Source of the DNA: an uncultured Clostridia bacterium
GTDB taxonomy: Bacteria; Bacillota; Clostridia; TANB77; CAG-508
NCBI GenBank assembly: GCA_944393455.1
Contig: CALYAH010000051.1
Coordinates: 1-7,466, forward strand
Reading direction: 5' to 3'
DNA length: 7,466 nucleotides
The notes below the pieces were generated by a model. The model was not told where the DNA came from. It searched no databases and saw only the letters and a program-made list of their open reading frames with translations. Shown piece by piece: positions 1 to 6,508 of the stretch. The translations under genes and the position numbers were made by a program. The stretch's first letter is position 1. Each line of letters starts with the position of its first letter.

Positions 1-1551
1 AAGCAAAAACACAAACTGAAATAGCAAATGAAAAAGAAATAATAGACAAATCAAGCGTAGAAGCGATGGGGAAAAATAAGAGAGGGAATTTAGTAGAAGA
101 AGAATTTCAAGAAGCAATGGATAGCAATACAGGAGAAGACAAAACAGAAGTAACAGACATAGGCGATGAATTTGAGGTATACTTTAAAGAAAGTAACAGG
201 TATTACAATGTAGATAAAAATGGAAGTATATTAGGACAGTTAGAAGTAGTAACAGACCCATATCCAGGAGATATAACAAAAGATGAAAACGGAAATATCT
301 TAACAGGAGATAGCAAAGAAGATGCATACCAAATAAATTGTATAGAAGATTTAGTAGCTTTTTCAAATACAGTAAATGGAATTCGGAAAAATATTAAAAG
401 ACGAACAAATGATAGAATCAACGAAAGATTCAATGAAAAATAAGTATGTTGTCCTAACTAAAGACTTAAATTTCAAATCAAGAGCCTCTTATGCTGATAG
501 TCAAAGAACAGATTTTGGAGATATAAATGGAAATGAGCAAGATGGAAATAAATTAATAGAAGAACTAAGTACAGGAAGTGGATTTATTCCAATAGGAAAT
601 GATAATAATAGATCTTTTTTAGGTAATTTTGATGGAAAATATCATAAGATTCAAAATATATGGATTAATAATCCTGAAACTACAGTAGGATTATTTGGAA
701 ATATTAATGCAAATTTTAATGCAAATTTTAATGATATAGATACTTTAATTGAAAATATAACAATTAGTGGGAATATTATTGGGAGCTGTGCAGGAGGGAT
801 ACTAGGAAGGATAGTAACAGACCAACCACTAACGAAAAAAATTCAAAATTGTGTTAATGAAGCAAATATTGCAGGAAAATCTTCCACAGGAGGAATTATT
901 GGAAAAAAAGGAAGTAGTCAAGGAAGCATAACAATTAGCCAGTGTGTGAATAGAGGAAAAGTAGAAGTAAAGGGAGATGCATCCATATATGCAGGTGGAA
1001 TCATAGGAGAAGGATATAATAAAACAAGCATTATAAATTGTTATAATTCGGGTAAAATAGAAGCAACGTCTACTAATGAAACAGAAAAACCTATTGTGGG
1101 AGGAATTGCAGGACATTATTTTTTTCCAGATAAAATTTTGAATTGCTTTAATCAAGGAAATTTAAAAGCAAATAATAATGGAATTGTAGGAGGCTTATTT
1201 GGAGTAGGTGGATGGAGCGAATTTTATTTAATAAATTGTTATAATAGTGGAAATATAGAAGGAGGAACAAGAGGAGGGTTAGTTGGAGATTTTAATATCA
1301 GTAATAATTTATTGGTAACGAAAAACTGCTATTATATTAATACTAAAGTAAGTAAAGCAATCGGACATGAAAATGGAATTGATGCCACGAAGGAAGAAGG
1401 TATAATTGGGTGTACAGAACAAGAATTGAAAAGTGAGAAAATCGTATCTAATTTTAATAATATCGAACCAACACAAGATTATGATGTAACAAGTTTTAAT
1501 TTCTGGCATACAGGCGAAAATGGATATCCTATCTTCGAAATGAATAAATAG
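1..1551 (+). CDS. GLUG-repeat surface protein, 5'-partial, joined across a +1 frame change at 384
   Basis: The reading frame is open from position 3, so the true start lies upstream. Frame 3 runs to the TAA at 441-443. The protein continues in frame 1 to the TAG at 1549-1551. Joining 3-383 to 385-1551 gives about 515 visible residues. The N-terminal part has YYNVDKNGSILG and DPYPGDITKD, then a segment ending in IEDLVAFSNTVNG. Downstream come KYVVLTKDLNF, FIPIG and a series of GLUG-type glycine motifs (GGILG, GGIIG twice, GGIAG, GGLFG, GGLVG) alternating with NCYNSGxI-like strands. The C terminus has FWHTGENGYPIF. GLUG repeats are known from bacterial surface and adhesin-like proteins and probably form a beta-helix. 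From memory, relatives in gut Clostridia start with a pilin-like membrane helix, which would lie outside this window. The ligand is unknown. Family assignment is fairly sure, exact role is not. The break at 384 is either programmed or a pseudogene mutation; see the findings. Confidence 0.75.
384..386 (+). other. In-frame CGG, +1 shift site in the GLUG gene
   Basis: The zero frame reads ATT CGG AAA and ends at a TAA (441). Skipping C384 gives ATT (C) GGA AAA, which continues as GKILKDEQ and then KYVVLTKDLNF. In frame 1 there is a TAA at 373, so the frame change must fall between 376 and 440. The CGG is the only such codon in that interval. The residue expected here is not strongly fixed by the family, so this is the least constrained of the four sites. 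Confidence 0.6.
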
Positions 1552-1581
1552 TTGTAAATCTAATTAATTCTTATAAAATAC

Positions 1582-1610
1582 TTGAAATTTATTCCAAAAT
1601 ATAGTATACT
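1582..1610 (+). promoter_or_regulatory. Sigma-A-type promoter for rpsO
   Basis: The -35 box is TTGAAA (1582-1587) and the -10 box is TATACT (1605-1610), with a 17-base spacer. Both boxes differ from the consensus at one position. Transcription would start near 1617, giving a leader of about 95 bases before the rpsO start codon. The position directly upstream of rpsO and after the end of the previous gene supports the call. Confidence 0.65.
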
Positions 1611-1634
1611 AGGTATGTCAAAAAAGACATACCT
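1611..1634 (+). promoter_or_regulatory. 9-bp inverted repeat at the rpsO transcription start
   Basis: AGGTATGTC (1611-1619) pairs perfectly with GACATACCT (1626-1634) around an A6 loop. It begins one base after the -10 box and covers the predicted start point, and it is followed by a short T-run (1635-1637). It could be a weak terminator for the upstream GLUG gene, an operator-like dyad, or a 5'-end RNA hairpin if transcription starts slightly earlier. The sequence does not decide between these. Confidence 0.5.
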
Positions 1635-1638
1635 TTTA

Positions 1639-1682
1639 CTTAGCTTTAAGATTAGCACCTAAGCTTTAAGCTCAGTTAAAGG
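1639..1682 (+). promoter_or_regulatory. Candidate structured leader of rpsO
   Basis: AGCTTTAAG occurs at 1642-1650 and again at 1662-1670. CTTAG (1639-1643) can pair with CTAAG (1659-1663). Either CTTTAA copy can pair with TTAAAG (1676-1681), so two mutually exclusive folds exist. S15 is known to repress its own mRNA through leader structures in several bacteria, so autoregulation is plausible. No known S15-binding motif was confirmed here, and the stems are short and AT-rich. Confidence 0.3.
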
Positions 1683-1696
1683 AAAAAGAATAAAAT

Positions 1697-1704
1697 AGGA
1701 GGTG
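1697..1704 (+). promoter_or_regulatory. Ribosome binding site of rpsO
   Basis: AGGAGGTG lies six bases before the ATG at 1711. It is a near-perfect match to the anti-Shine-Dalgarno sequence and fixes the rpsO start. Confidence 0.9.
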
Positions 1705-1710
1705 TAAAAT

Positions 1711-1974
1711 ATGACAAAGGAAAGAAAACAAGAAGTAATTAATACTTATAAAAGAGACGAAAACGATACAGGTTCACCAGAAGTTCAAATCGCTCTTTTA
1801 ACAGAAAGAATTAATGAATTAACAGAACATTTAAAAGTTCACAAAAAAGACAACCACTCAAGAAGAGGTTTATTAAAAATGGTTGGTAAAAGAAGAAATC
1901 TATTAAATTACTTATCTAGAAAAGATGTTGATAGATATAGAGAAATCGTTGATAAATTAGGATTAAGAAAATAA
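1711..1974 (+). CDS. rpsO: 30S ribosomal protein S15
   Basis: This 87-residue protein matches the length of the S15 family (about 88-89 residues). It has the diagnostic TGSPEVQIALLTERI segment, then the HLKVHKKDNHSRRGLLKMV and KRRNLLNYL segments that contact 16S rRNA. S15 binds the central domain of 16S rRNA early in 30S subunit assembly and forms an intersubunit bridge. The start is fixed by a strong AGGAGGTG six bases upstream. The gene has its own promoter and is followed five bases after the stop by a terminator, so it looks monocistronic although pnp is next, as is usual. All arginines are AGA and no CGG codon occurs in it. Confidence 0.98.
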   Translation: MTKERKQEVINTYKRDENDTGSPEVQIALLTERINELTEHLKVHKKDNHSRRGLLKMVGKRRNLLNYLSRKDVDRYREIVDKLGLRK

Positions 1975-1978
1975 AACA

Positions 1979-2016
1979 TATAAAAGCCTATGCTTACTTT
2001 AGCACGGGCTTTTATA
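1979..2016 (+). terminator. rpsO intrinsic terminator
   Basis: TATAAAAGCC (1979-1988) pairs perfectly with GGCTTTTATA (2007-2016). A further short TGC/GCA pairing (1991-1993 with 2002-2004) sits inside. The A-run on the left arm and T-run on the right arm make it a probable, possibly bidirectional, terminator starting five bases after the rpsO stop. Confidence 0.75.
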
Positions 2017-2208
2017 AGGTAAAACAATGTAAAAAACTAATTGACTAAAAAGTAATGAAGTTGTCAAGTATATATTTAGGTAAGTAGCTTGTATAATATA
2101 TTGAAATTATTTTTTTTTTTTATATATTAATATATAAACAATAAAGCCTCAATATATTATATAGTTTACCATCTAAAATCTACTTGGCAAATTAGGTGCG
2201 AATTAATT
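2017..2208 (+). promoter_or_regulatory. AT-rich pnp leader and promoter region
   Basis: This gene-free stretch must supply pnp expression because a terminator precedes it. A perfect -10 hexamer TATAAT lies at 2092-2097, but the nearest -35-like TTGTCA (2061-2066) is 25 bases away, which is too far. An alternative is TTGAAA (2101-2106) with a 16-base spacer to TATATT (2123-2128). The two options cannot be separated by eye. A T12 tract (2110-2121) and nested inverted repeats fill the middle. Structured leaders autoregulate pnp in enterobacteria; whether this one does is unknown. Confidence 0.4.
2092..2161 (+). repeat. 12-bp inverted repeat enclosing a 20-bp palindrome
   Basis: TATAATATATTG (2092-2103) is the exact reverse complement of CAATATATTATA (2150-2161). 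The intervening 46 bases contain a T12 run and a perfect 20-bp AT palindrome at 2119-2138, centred on TTAA. As RNA this could form a long stem carrying an inner hairpin in the 5' UTR of pnp. The left arm contains the TATAAT hexamer. Composition is nearly all A/T, so part of the symmetry may be chance, but a perfect 12-bp match plus a perfect 20-bp palindrome is notable. Confidence 0.6.
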
Positions 2209-2215
2209 AAGGAGG
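2209..2215 (+). promoter_or_regulatory. Ribosome binding site of pnp
   Basis: AAGGAGG ends eight bases before the ATG at 2224. It is a strong site and fixes the pnp start. There is no comparable site before the internal ATG at 2780, which argues against a second, separately translated gene. Confidence 0.9.
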
Positions 2216-2223
2216 AAAAAAAT

Positions 2224-4357
2224 ATGTTTAAAACTTATGAAACAGAATTAGCAGGAAGAAAACTTGTTATAGAAACAGGAAAAATGGCAGGATTAGCTAA
2301 TGGAAGTGTACTTGTTAGATATGGAGACACATGTGTGCTAGTTAATGTAACAGCGTCTAAAGAACCAAGAGAGGGAATAGACTTTTTCCCATTATCAGTA
2401 GATTTTGAAGAGAAATTATATTCAGTAGGAAAAATACCAGGAGGATTTTTAAAAAGAGAAGGAAAACCAAGCGACAAAGCAATTTTAACATCAAGAGCAA
2501 TTGATAGACCTTTAAGACCATTATTTCCAAAGGATTTTAGAAATGATGTAGTAGTTGTTGCAACAGTACTTTGTGTTGAGCAAGATAATTCACCAGAAGT
2601 AGCAGCTATGATTGGGGCAGCGTGTGCATTAGCTATTTCAGATATTCCATTCAATCGGACCAACAGCAGCAGTAAATGTTGGGTTAATAGATGGAAAAAT
2701 TATAATTAATCCAACAGAAGAACAAAGAGAAAAAAGTGATTTAACATTAACAGTTGCTGCAACAGAAAAGAAAATTACAATGATTGAAGCTGGTGCAAAC
2801 GAAGTGCCAGATGATGTAATGTTAGAAGCAATTAAAACAGCACATGAAGAGATTAAAAAGATTTGTAAATTCATTTCTGATATTCAAAAAGAAATAGGAA
2901 AACCAAAATTTGAATATAAATCATTTGAAGTAGACCATGATGTATATGAATATATTGAAACAAACTTTAAAGAAGAAATGAAAGAAAAAGTACAAGAAGC
3001 AGATAAAGAAACAAGAGACAAAAATATAGATGAATTAACAGCAAAAATAGAAGAAAGTTATACTGAAAAATTTGGGGAAGAAGCGTTTGAAGAACACAAA
3101 TCTGATGTTGGAGAAGCTATTTATAAATTAGAAAAAAAATGTGTAAGAGAAATGATATTTATTGAACACAAAAGGGTAGATGGAAGAGCATTAGACGAAA
3201 TAAGACCATTGTCATGTGAAGTTGGACTACTTCCAAGGGTTCATGGAAGCGCATTATTTACAAGAGGGCAAACACAAGTTATGTCAATTGCAACATTAGG
3301 AATGATAAGTGAAGAACAAGTATTAGATGGAATTGATACAGAAGAATCTAAAAGATATATGCATCACTACAACTTCCCAAGTTATTCAGTAGGAGAAGCA
3401 AGACCATCTCGTGGACCAGGAAGAAGAGAAATTGGACATGGAGCTCTAGCAGAAAAAGCATTAGTACCAGTATTACCTTCAAAAGAAGATTTTCCATATG
3501 CTATAAGAGTTGTATCTGAAGTATTATCTTCAAATGGATCAACATCACAAGCAAGTATTTGTGGAAGTACATTATCACTAATGGATGCGGGGGTACCAAT
3601 AAAGAGACCAGTTGCAGGTATTTCAACAGGATTAGTAACAAATCCTGATAATGATGAAGACTATGTAATGTTATTAGATATTCAAGGATTAGAAGACTTT
3701 TTTGGAGATATGGACTTCAAAGTAGGAGGAACTGAAAAAGGTATTACAGCAATTCAAGTAGATATAAAATGTGATGGATTAACATATGAAATTATAGCAG
3801 AAGCATTTGAAAGAACAAGAAAGGCAAGAGCATATATATTAAATGATGTTATGAAACCAGTTATTGATAAGCCAAGAGAAGAAGTTTCTAAATATGCACC
3901 AAGAATTGTAACAACAACTATTAAGCCAGAAAAAATTAAAGATGTAATCGGACCTGGTGGAAAAATGATAAATAAAATTATCGATGAAACAGGGGTAAAA
4001 ATTGATATTGAAGATGATGGACAAGTATTCATTTATTCATCAGATAATGAAAAAGCTAAGCAAGCTCTAGAAATGATAGAAGATATTGTAAAAGAAATTG
4101 AAGTTGGCGGAATTTATTATGGAGAAGTTGTAAGATTAATGAATTTCGGAGCATTTGTTGATTTAGGATGTGGTGGGAAAGAAGGATTATTACACATTTC
4201 TAAAATATCAAAAGAAAGAATTAAAAATATTGAAGATGTCTTACATGTTGGAGATAAAGTTACTGTAAAAGTAATAGATATTGATGACCAAGATAGAATT
4301 AACCTTAGTATGAAAGATTTGAAAGAAGATACTAAGGAAGAAGAGACAGAAGAATAA
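2224..4357 (+). CDS. pnp: Polynucleotide phosphorylase, joined across a +1 frame change at 2656
   Basis: PNPase degrades RNA 3' to 5' by phosphorolysis, releasing nucleoside diphosphates, and works as a trimer in mRNA turnover. Joining 2224-2655 to 2657-4357 gives 144 + 566 = 710 residues, the usual family length. Domains in order: first RNase PH domain (about 10-210), the helical domain (about 240-320), second RNase PH domain from about 326 with SYSVGEARPSRGPGRREIGHG and the catalytic GDMDFKVGGT segment near 494-503, a KH domain with DVIGPGGKMI near 573-582, and an S1 domain from about 627 (YGEVVRLMNFGAFVDL). The zero frame ends at a TAA at 2707 soon after PFN. The +1 frame gives PFN-G-PTAAVNVGLIDGK, which restores the conserved FNGP. 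Every expected domain is intact in both halves, so decay looks unlikely. A terminator follows. Confidence 0.95.
2656..2658 (+). other. In-frame CGG, +1 shift site in pnp
   Basis: The zero frame reads TTC AAT CGG ACC. Skipping C2656 gives TTC AAT (C) GGA CCA, that is F-N-G-P. PNPases conserve PFNGP at this point, so the frame change is located to the single codon and the residue inserted must be glycine. Without a shift, translation would add about 17 unrelated residues and stop at 2707-2709, leaving no complete RNase PH domain. Confidence 0.85.
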
Positions 4358-4373
4358 TAGAATATAACAGAAG

Positions 4374-4419
4374 AAAAATGAAAGGATTAAGGATAATACC
4401 AAAATTCTTTCATTTTTTT
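4374..4419 (+). terminator. pnp intrinsic terminator
   Basis: AAAAATGAAAGGATT (4374-4388) pairs with AATTCTTTCATTTTT (4403-4417), 15 bp with one G-U pair, around a 14-base loop. The right arm runs into T7 (4413-4419). It begins 16 bases after the pnp stop. The mirrored A-run would let it act on either strand. Confidence 0.8.
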
Positions 4420-4424
4420 AGAAA

Positions 4425-4431
4425 GAAGGGG
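4425..4431 (+). promoter_or_regulatory. Ribosome binding site deciding a GTG start
   Basis: GAAGGGG ends eight bases before the GTG at 4440. The first in-frame ATG (4452) is 20 bases away from it, which is too far, so GTG is the preferred start. Confidence 0.6.
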
Positions 4432-4439
4432 AAATAAAA

Positions 4440-6362
4440 GTGGATTCGAAAATGGGAGAAGAAACATTAATAACAAATGAAAGAGAAGAAGCAAAAGAAA
4501 CAAGTAAAAAAATAAAACAACTAATTAAATCAAATAAATTAGAAGAAGCATATAAATTAACACTAAAATATCCTGATGATTCCATAATACAATCGCAAAA
4601 GATGAGTATTTATATAAAACAAGGAGAATACCAAAAGGCGAAAGAAATAGGAGAGAGTTTTAAAGAAATTCCACTATTTCAAAGCCAGATGGTAACTATT
4701 TATATAAAAGAAGCAGAAAAAGAAAGGTTAAATGGAAATATAGCAAAAGCAAAGGAAGAATTAAAAAAAGCAAAAGAAATAGGCGAAAATTTTAAAGAAA
4801 GTGCACAGATTCAAAGCCAAATGATAGCTATTGATATAAAAGAGGGAAAAATAGAAAAAGCAAAAAGGTCAGGAGAAAAATTTAAAAGCCATATACCAAT
4901 TCAAAGTCAGATGATGACTATTTGTATGAAAGAAGCAGAAGAAGAAATTTTAAATGGTAATATGACAAAGGCAAAAGAAAAACTAGCAGAAGCAAAAAAG
5001 ATAGGAAAAAAATTTAAAGATATTGCACAGATACAAAGTCAAGTAATAAATATTTATATGAAAGAAATAGAGATAGAAAAAGAAGAAGGAAAAAAAGAAA
5101 AAGTAAGAGAAAAAATAGAAAAGGTAAAAGAAATAGGAAAAAGATTTAAAAATATTAGAACAATCCAAAGCCAAATGGTAGCTATTTATATGGAAGAGGC
5201 AGAAAGAGAAAATGAGGAAGGAAAAGAGAAAAAGGCGGAAGAAAAAATAGAAAAAGCAAAAGAAATAGGTAAAAGATTTAAGAATTATGCACCAATTCAA
5301 AGCCAAATGATAACCATTTATATGAAAAAGGGAGCATTATCAGAAGCTAAAAAAATAGGTCAAAAGTTTAAAAATCATGAACCAATTCAAAGTCAAATGA
5401 TAACTATCTGTATGGAAGAAACGAAAAAGGAAATCATGAAGGGCGATACAAGGGAAGCAAAAGAAAAATTAAGAGAAGCAAAAGAAATAGGAAGAAAATT
5501 TAAAGATGATGCACCTATTCAAAGTCAAATGGTAACTATATATATGGAAGAGGCCGAAAGAGAAATGGCAAAAGGAAAAATAAGAGCGGCAAAAGAAAAG
5601 TTAAAAAAAGCAAATGCAATAGGAGAAAAGTTTAAAGATTATATTCCAATTCAAAATCAAATGATAATTATTGATATGAAGCAAAAAATAGAGAGAATGG
5701 AAAAAAGAAAACCAAATAGCGAAAAAGATATATATCTAGCTAATTTAAGAAAACAGATTTATGAAACAAATGACTACAATATAACAGATATAAAAGAGCA
5801 AATAGCACAAGAAGAAAAACAAATAGATGAACTGACACAGACTATTATTGAAATAGCATTAAATGATAAAAGAAAAAATGACAAAGAAGTGAAAAGAATT
5901 ATTAATCAATACATAAAAGAACATCCACAAGCAGAAGAAATAAAGAAAATAAAAAAAATTAAATTAGTAACACAAAAAAAGAATAGGATATTTGATAAAT
6001 CATTGTATGATGAGTTGATAGGTTGGAATAAAGAAATAGAATCAAAACAAACAATATATGATACTATGAATCTAGAACTAAAAGAAAAAATTAATCAAAT
6101 TATAAATAATGAACAAGAAAGTGAAGAAATAAAAAAATTAAAAAAATATATAAACTATGATAGCGATGATAAAAACGCTTTGATGAGATTTATATTAGTA
6201 ACAAGAAAAATAGATTTAGATATTAGCAAATATTATCCAGAAGAATATAAGGAGTTTTTAAATATTAGAAAAAATATTGTAATGAAAAAAAGAATACAAG
6301 CAAGAAAAAAAGAGAAACAAGAAAATCAAATTTCTACAGTGAAAGAAGATTGTATAAGATAG
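4440..6362 (+). CDS. Protein of ten TPR-like helical repeats, 640 residues, function unknown
   Basis: The product is very rich in Lys, Glu and Ile, has no signal peptide or membrane segment, and is probably cytoplasmic. After a charged N terminus, ten repeat units begin at residues 51, 81, 125, 155, 199, 243, 287, 317, 361 and 405. Each starts with QSQM(V/I)TIYMKE or a close variant (QNQ in the last). A typical unit continues with a KAKEIGxKFK helix and ends in PIQ. The fold expected is an alpha-alpha solenoid of the TPR/SEL1 type, a protein-binding scaffold. Residues from about 420 to 640 are charged, helical and possibly coiled coil, with no catalytic motif recognised. The gene starts with GTG and sits between two hairpins. 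No clear promoter of its own was found, so it may depend on read-through from pnp. It contains no in-frame CGG codon. I do not recognise a named family. Confidence 0.85.
   Translation: MDSKMGEETLITNEREEAKETSKKIKQLIKSNKLEEAYKLTLKYPDDSIIQSQKMSIYIKQGEYQKAKEIGESFKEIPLFQSQMVTIYIKEAEKERLNGNIAKAKEELKKAKEIGENFKESAQIQSQMIAIDIKEGKIEKAKRSGEKFKSHIPIQSQMMTICMKEAEEEILNGNMTKAKEKLAEAKKIGKKFKDIAQIQSQVINIYMKEIEIEKEEGKKEKVREKIEKVKEIGKRFKNIRTIQSQMVAIYMEEAERENEEGKEKKAEEKIEKAKEIGKRFKNYAPIQSQMITIYMKKGALSEAKKIGQKFKNHEPIQSQMITICMEETKKEIMKGDTREAKEKLREAKEIGRKFKDDAPIQSQMVTIYMEEAEREMAKGKIRAAKEKLKKANAIGEKFKDYIPIQNQMIIIDMKQKIERMEKRKPNSEKDIYLANLRKQIYETNDYNITDIKEQIAQEEKQIDELTQTIIEIALNDKRKNDKEVKRIINQYIKEHPQAEEIKKIKKIKLVTQKKNRIFDKSLYDELIGWNKEIESKQTIYDTMNLELKEKINQIINNEQESEEIKKLKKYINYDSDDKNALMRFILVTRKIDLDISKYYPEEYKEFLNIRKNIVMKKRIQARKKEKQENQISTVKEDCIR
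4590..5690 (+). repeat. Tandem coding repeat, ten units of exactly 90 or 132 bases
   Basis: The CAA codon that opens each QSQ/QNQ motif falls at 4590, 4680, 4812, 4902, 5034, 5166, 5298, 5388, 5520 and 5652. The intervals are 90, 132, 90, 132, 132, 132, 90, 132 and 132. The long unit carries 14 extra residues of the form EAExExxxGxxxKAKEKL in the first helix. No other length occurs. The end coordinate is approximate because the last unit fades into the C-terminal domain. Confidence 0.9.
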
Positions 6363-6397
6363 GAAAGTCAGGCTATATGAATGTAGCCTGACTTTCC
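6362..6397 (+). terminator. Perfect 14-bp hairpin after the repeat-protein gene, no adjacent U-tract
   Basis: GGAAAGTCAGGCTA (6362-6375) pairs perfectly with TAGCCTGACTTTCC (6384-6397) around an 8-base loop. The first stem base is the last base of the TAG stop. The stem is much more GC-rich than its surroundings. What follows is ATGGTAACAG, with the first T-run only at about 6410, so it is not a textbook intrinsic terminator. It may end transcription inefficiently, protect the mRNA 3' end, or be a small repeat element. Confidence 0.5.
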
Positions 6398-6443
6398 ATG
6401 GTAACAGATATTTTTTAGAGAAATACAAATTTTAAAAAAACTC

Positions 6444-6472
6444 TTTATAAATAATAAAAAATCATATATAAT
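6444..6472 (+). promoter_or_regulatory. Probable promoter of the last gene
   Basis: The -10 box TATAAT (6467-6472) is perfect. With a 17-base spacer the -35 box is TTTATA (6444-6449), which matches four of six consensus bases. The start point would be near 6479, giving a short leader of 10-30 bases. The surrounding DNA is almost all A/T, so chance matches are likely. Confidence 0.45.
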
Positions 6473-6508
6473 AAAATAGAGACAAAAGAAATGGAGAAGA
6501 AAGAAACT

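Noticed and set aside
2017..2208. A small gene or riboswitch between rpsO and pnp
   Set aside because: No open frame with a ribosome binding site was seen, and no conserved riboswitch core was recognised. The stretch is nearly all A and T.
2780..4357. A separate downstream gene starting at the ATG at 2780
   Set aside because: No Shine-Dalgarno precedes 2780, and homology to PNPase runs continuously back to 2657 in the same frame, before this ATG.
4983..5306. Reverse-strand open frame rich in Phe, Tyr and Ser opposite the repeat gene
   Set aside because: It is the complement of the Lys/Glu-rich repeats, is low in complexity and has no ribosome binding site. The other reverse-strand open frames in the window are likewise shadows of the forward genes.
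4590..5690. CRISPR-like or non-coding tandem repeat array
   Set aside because: The spacing is in whole codons, conservation is at the protein level with many silent changes, and the array lies inside a 640-residue open frame with a ribosome binding site.
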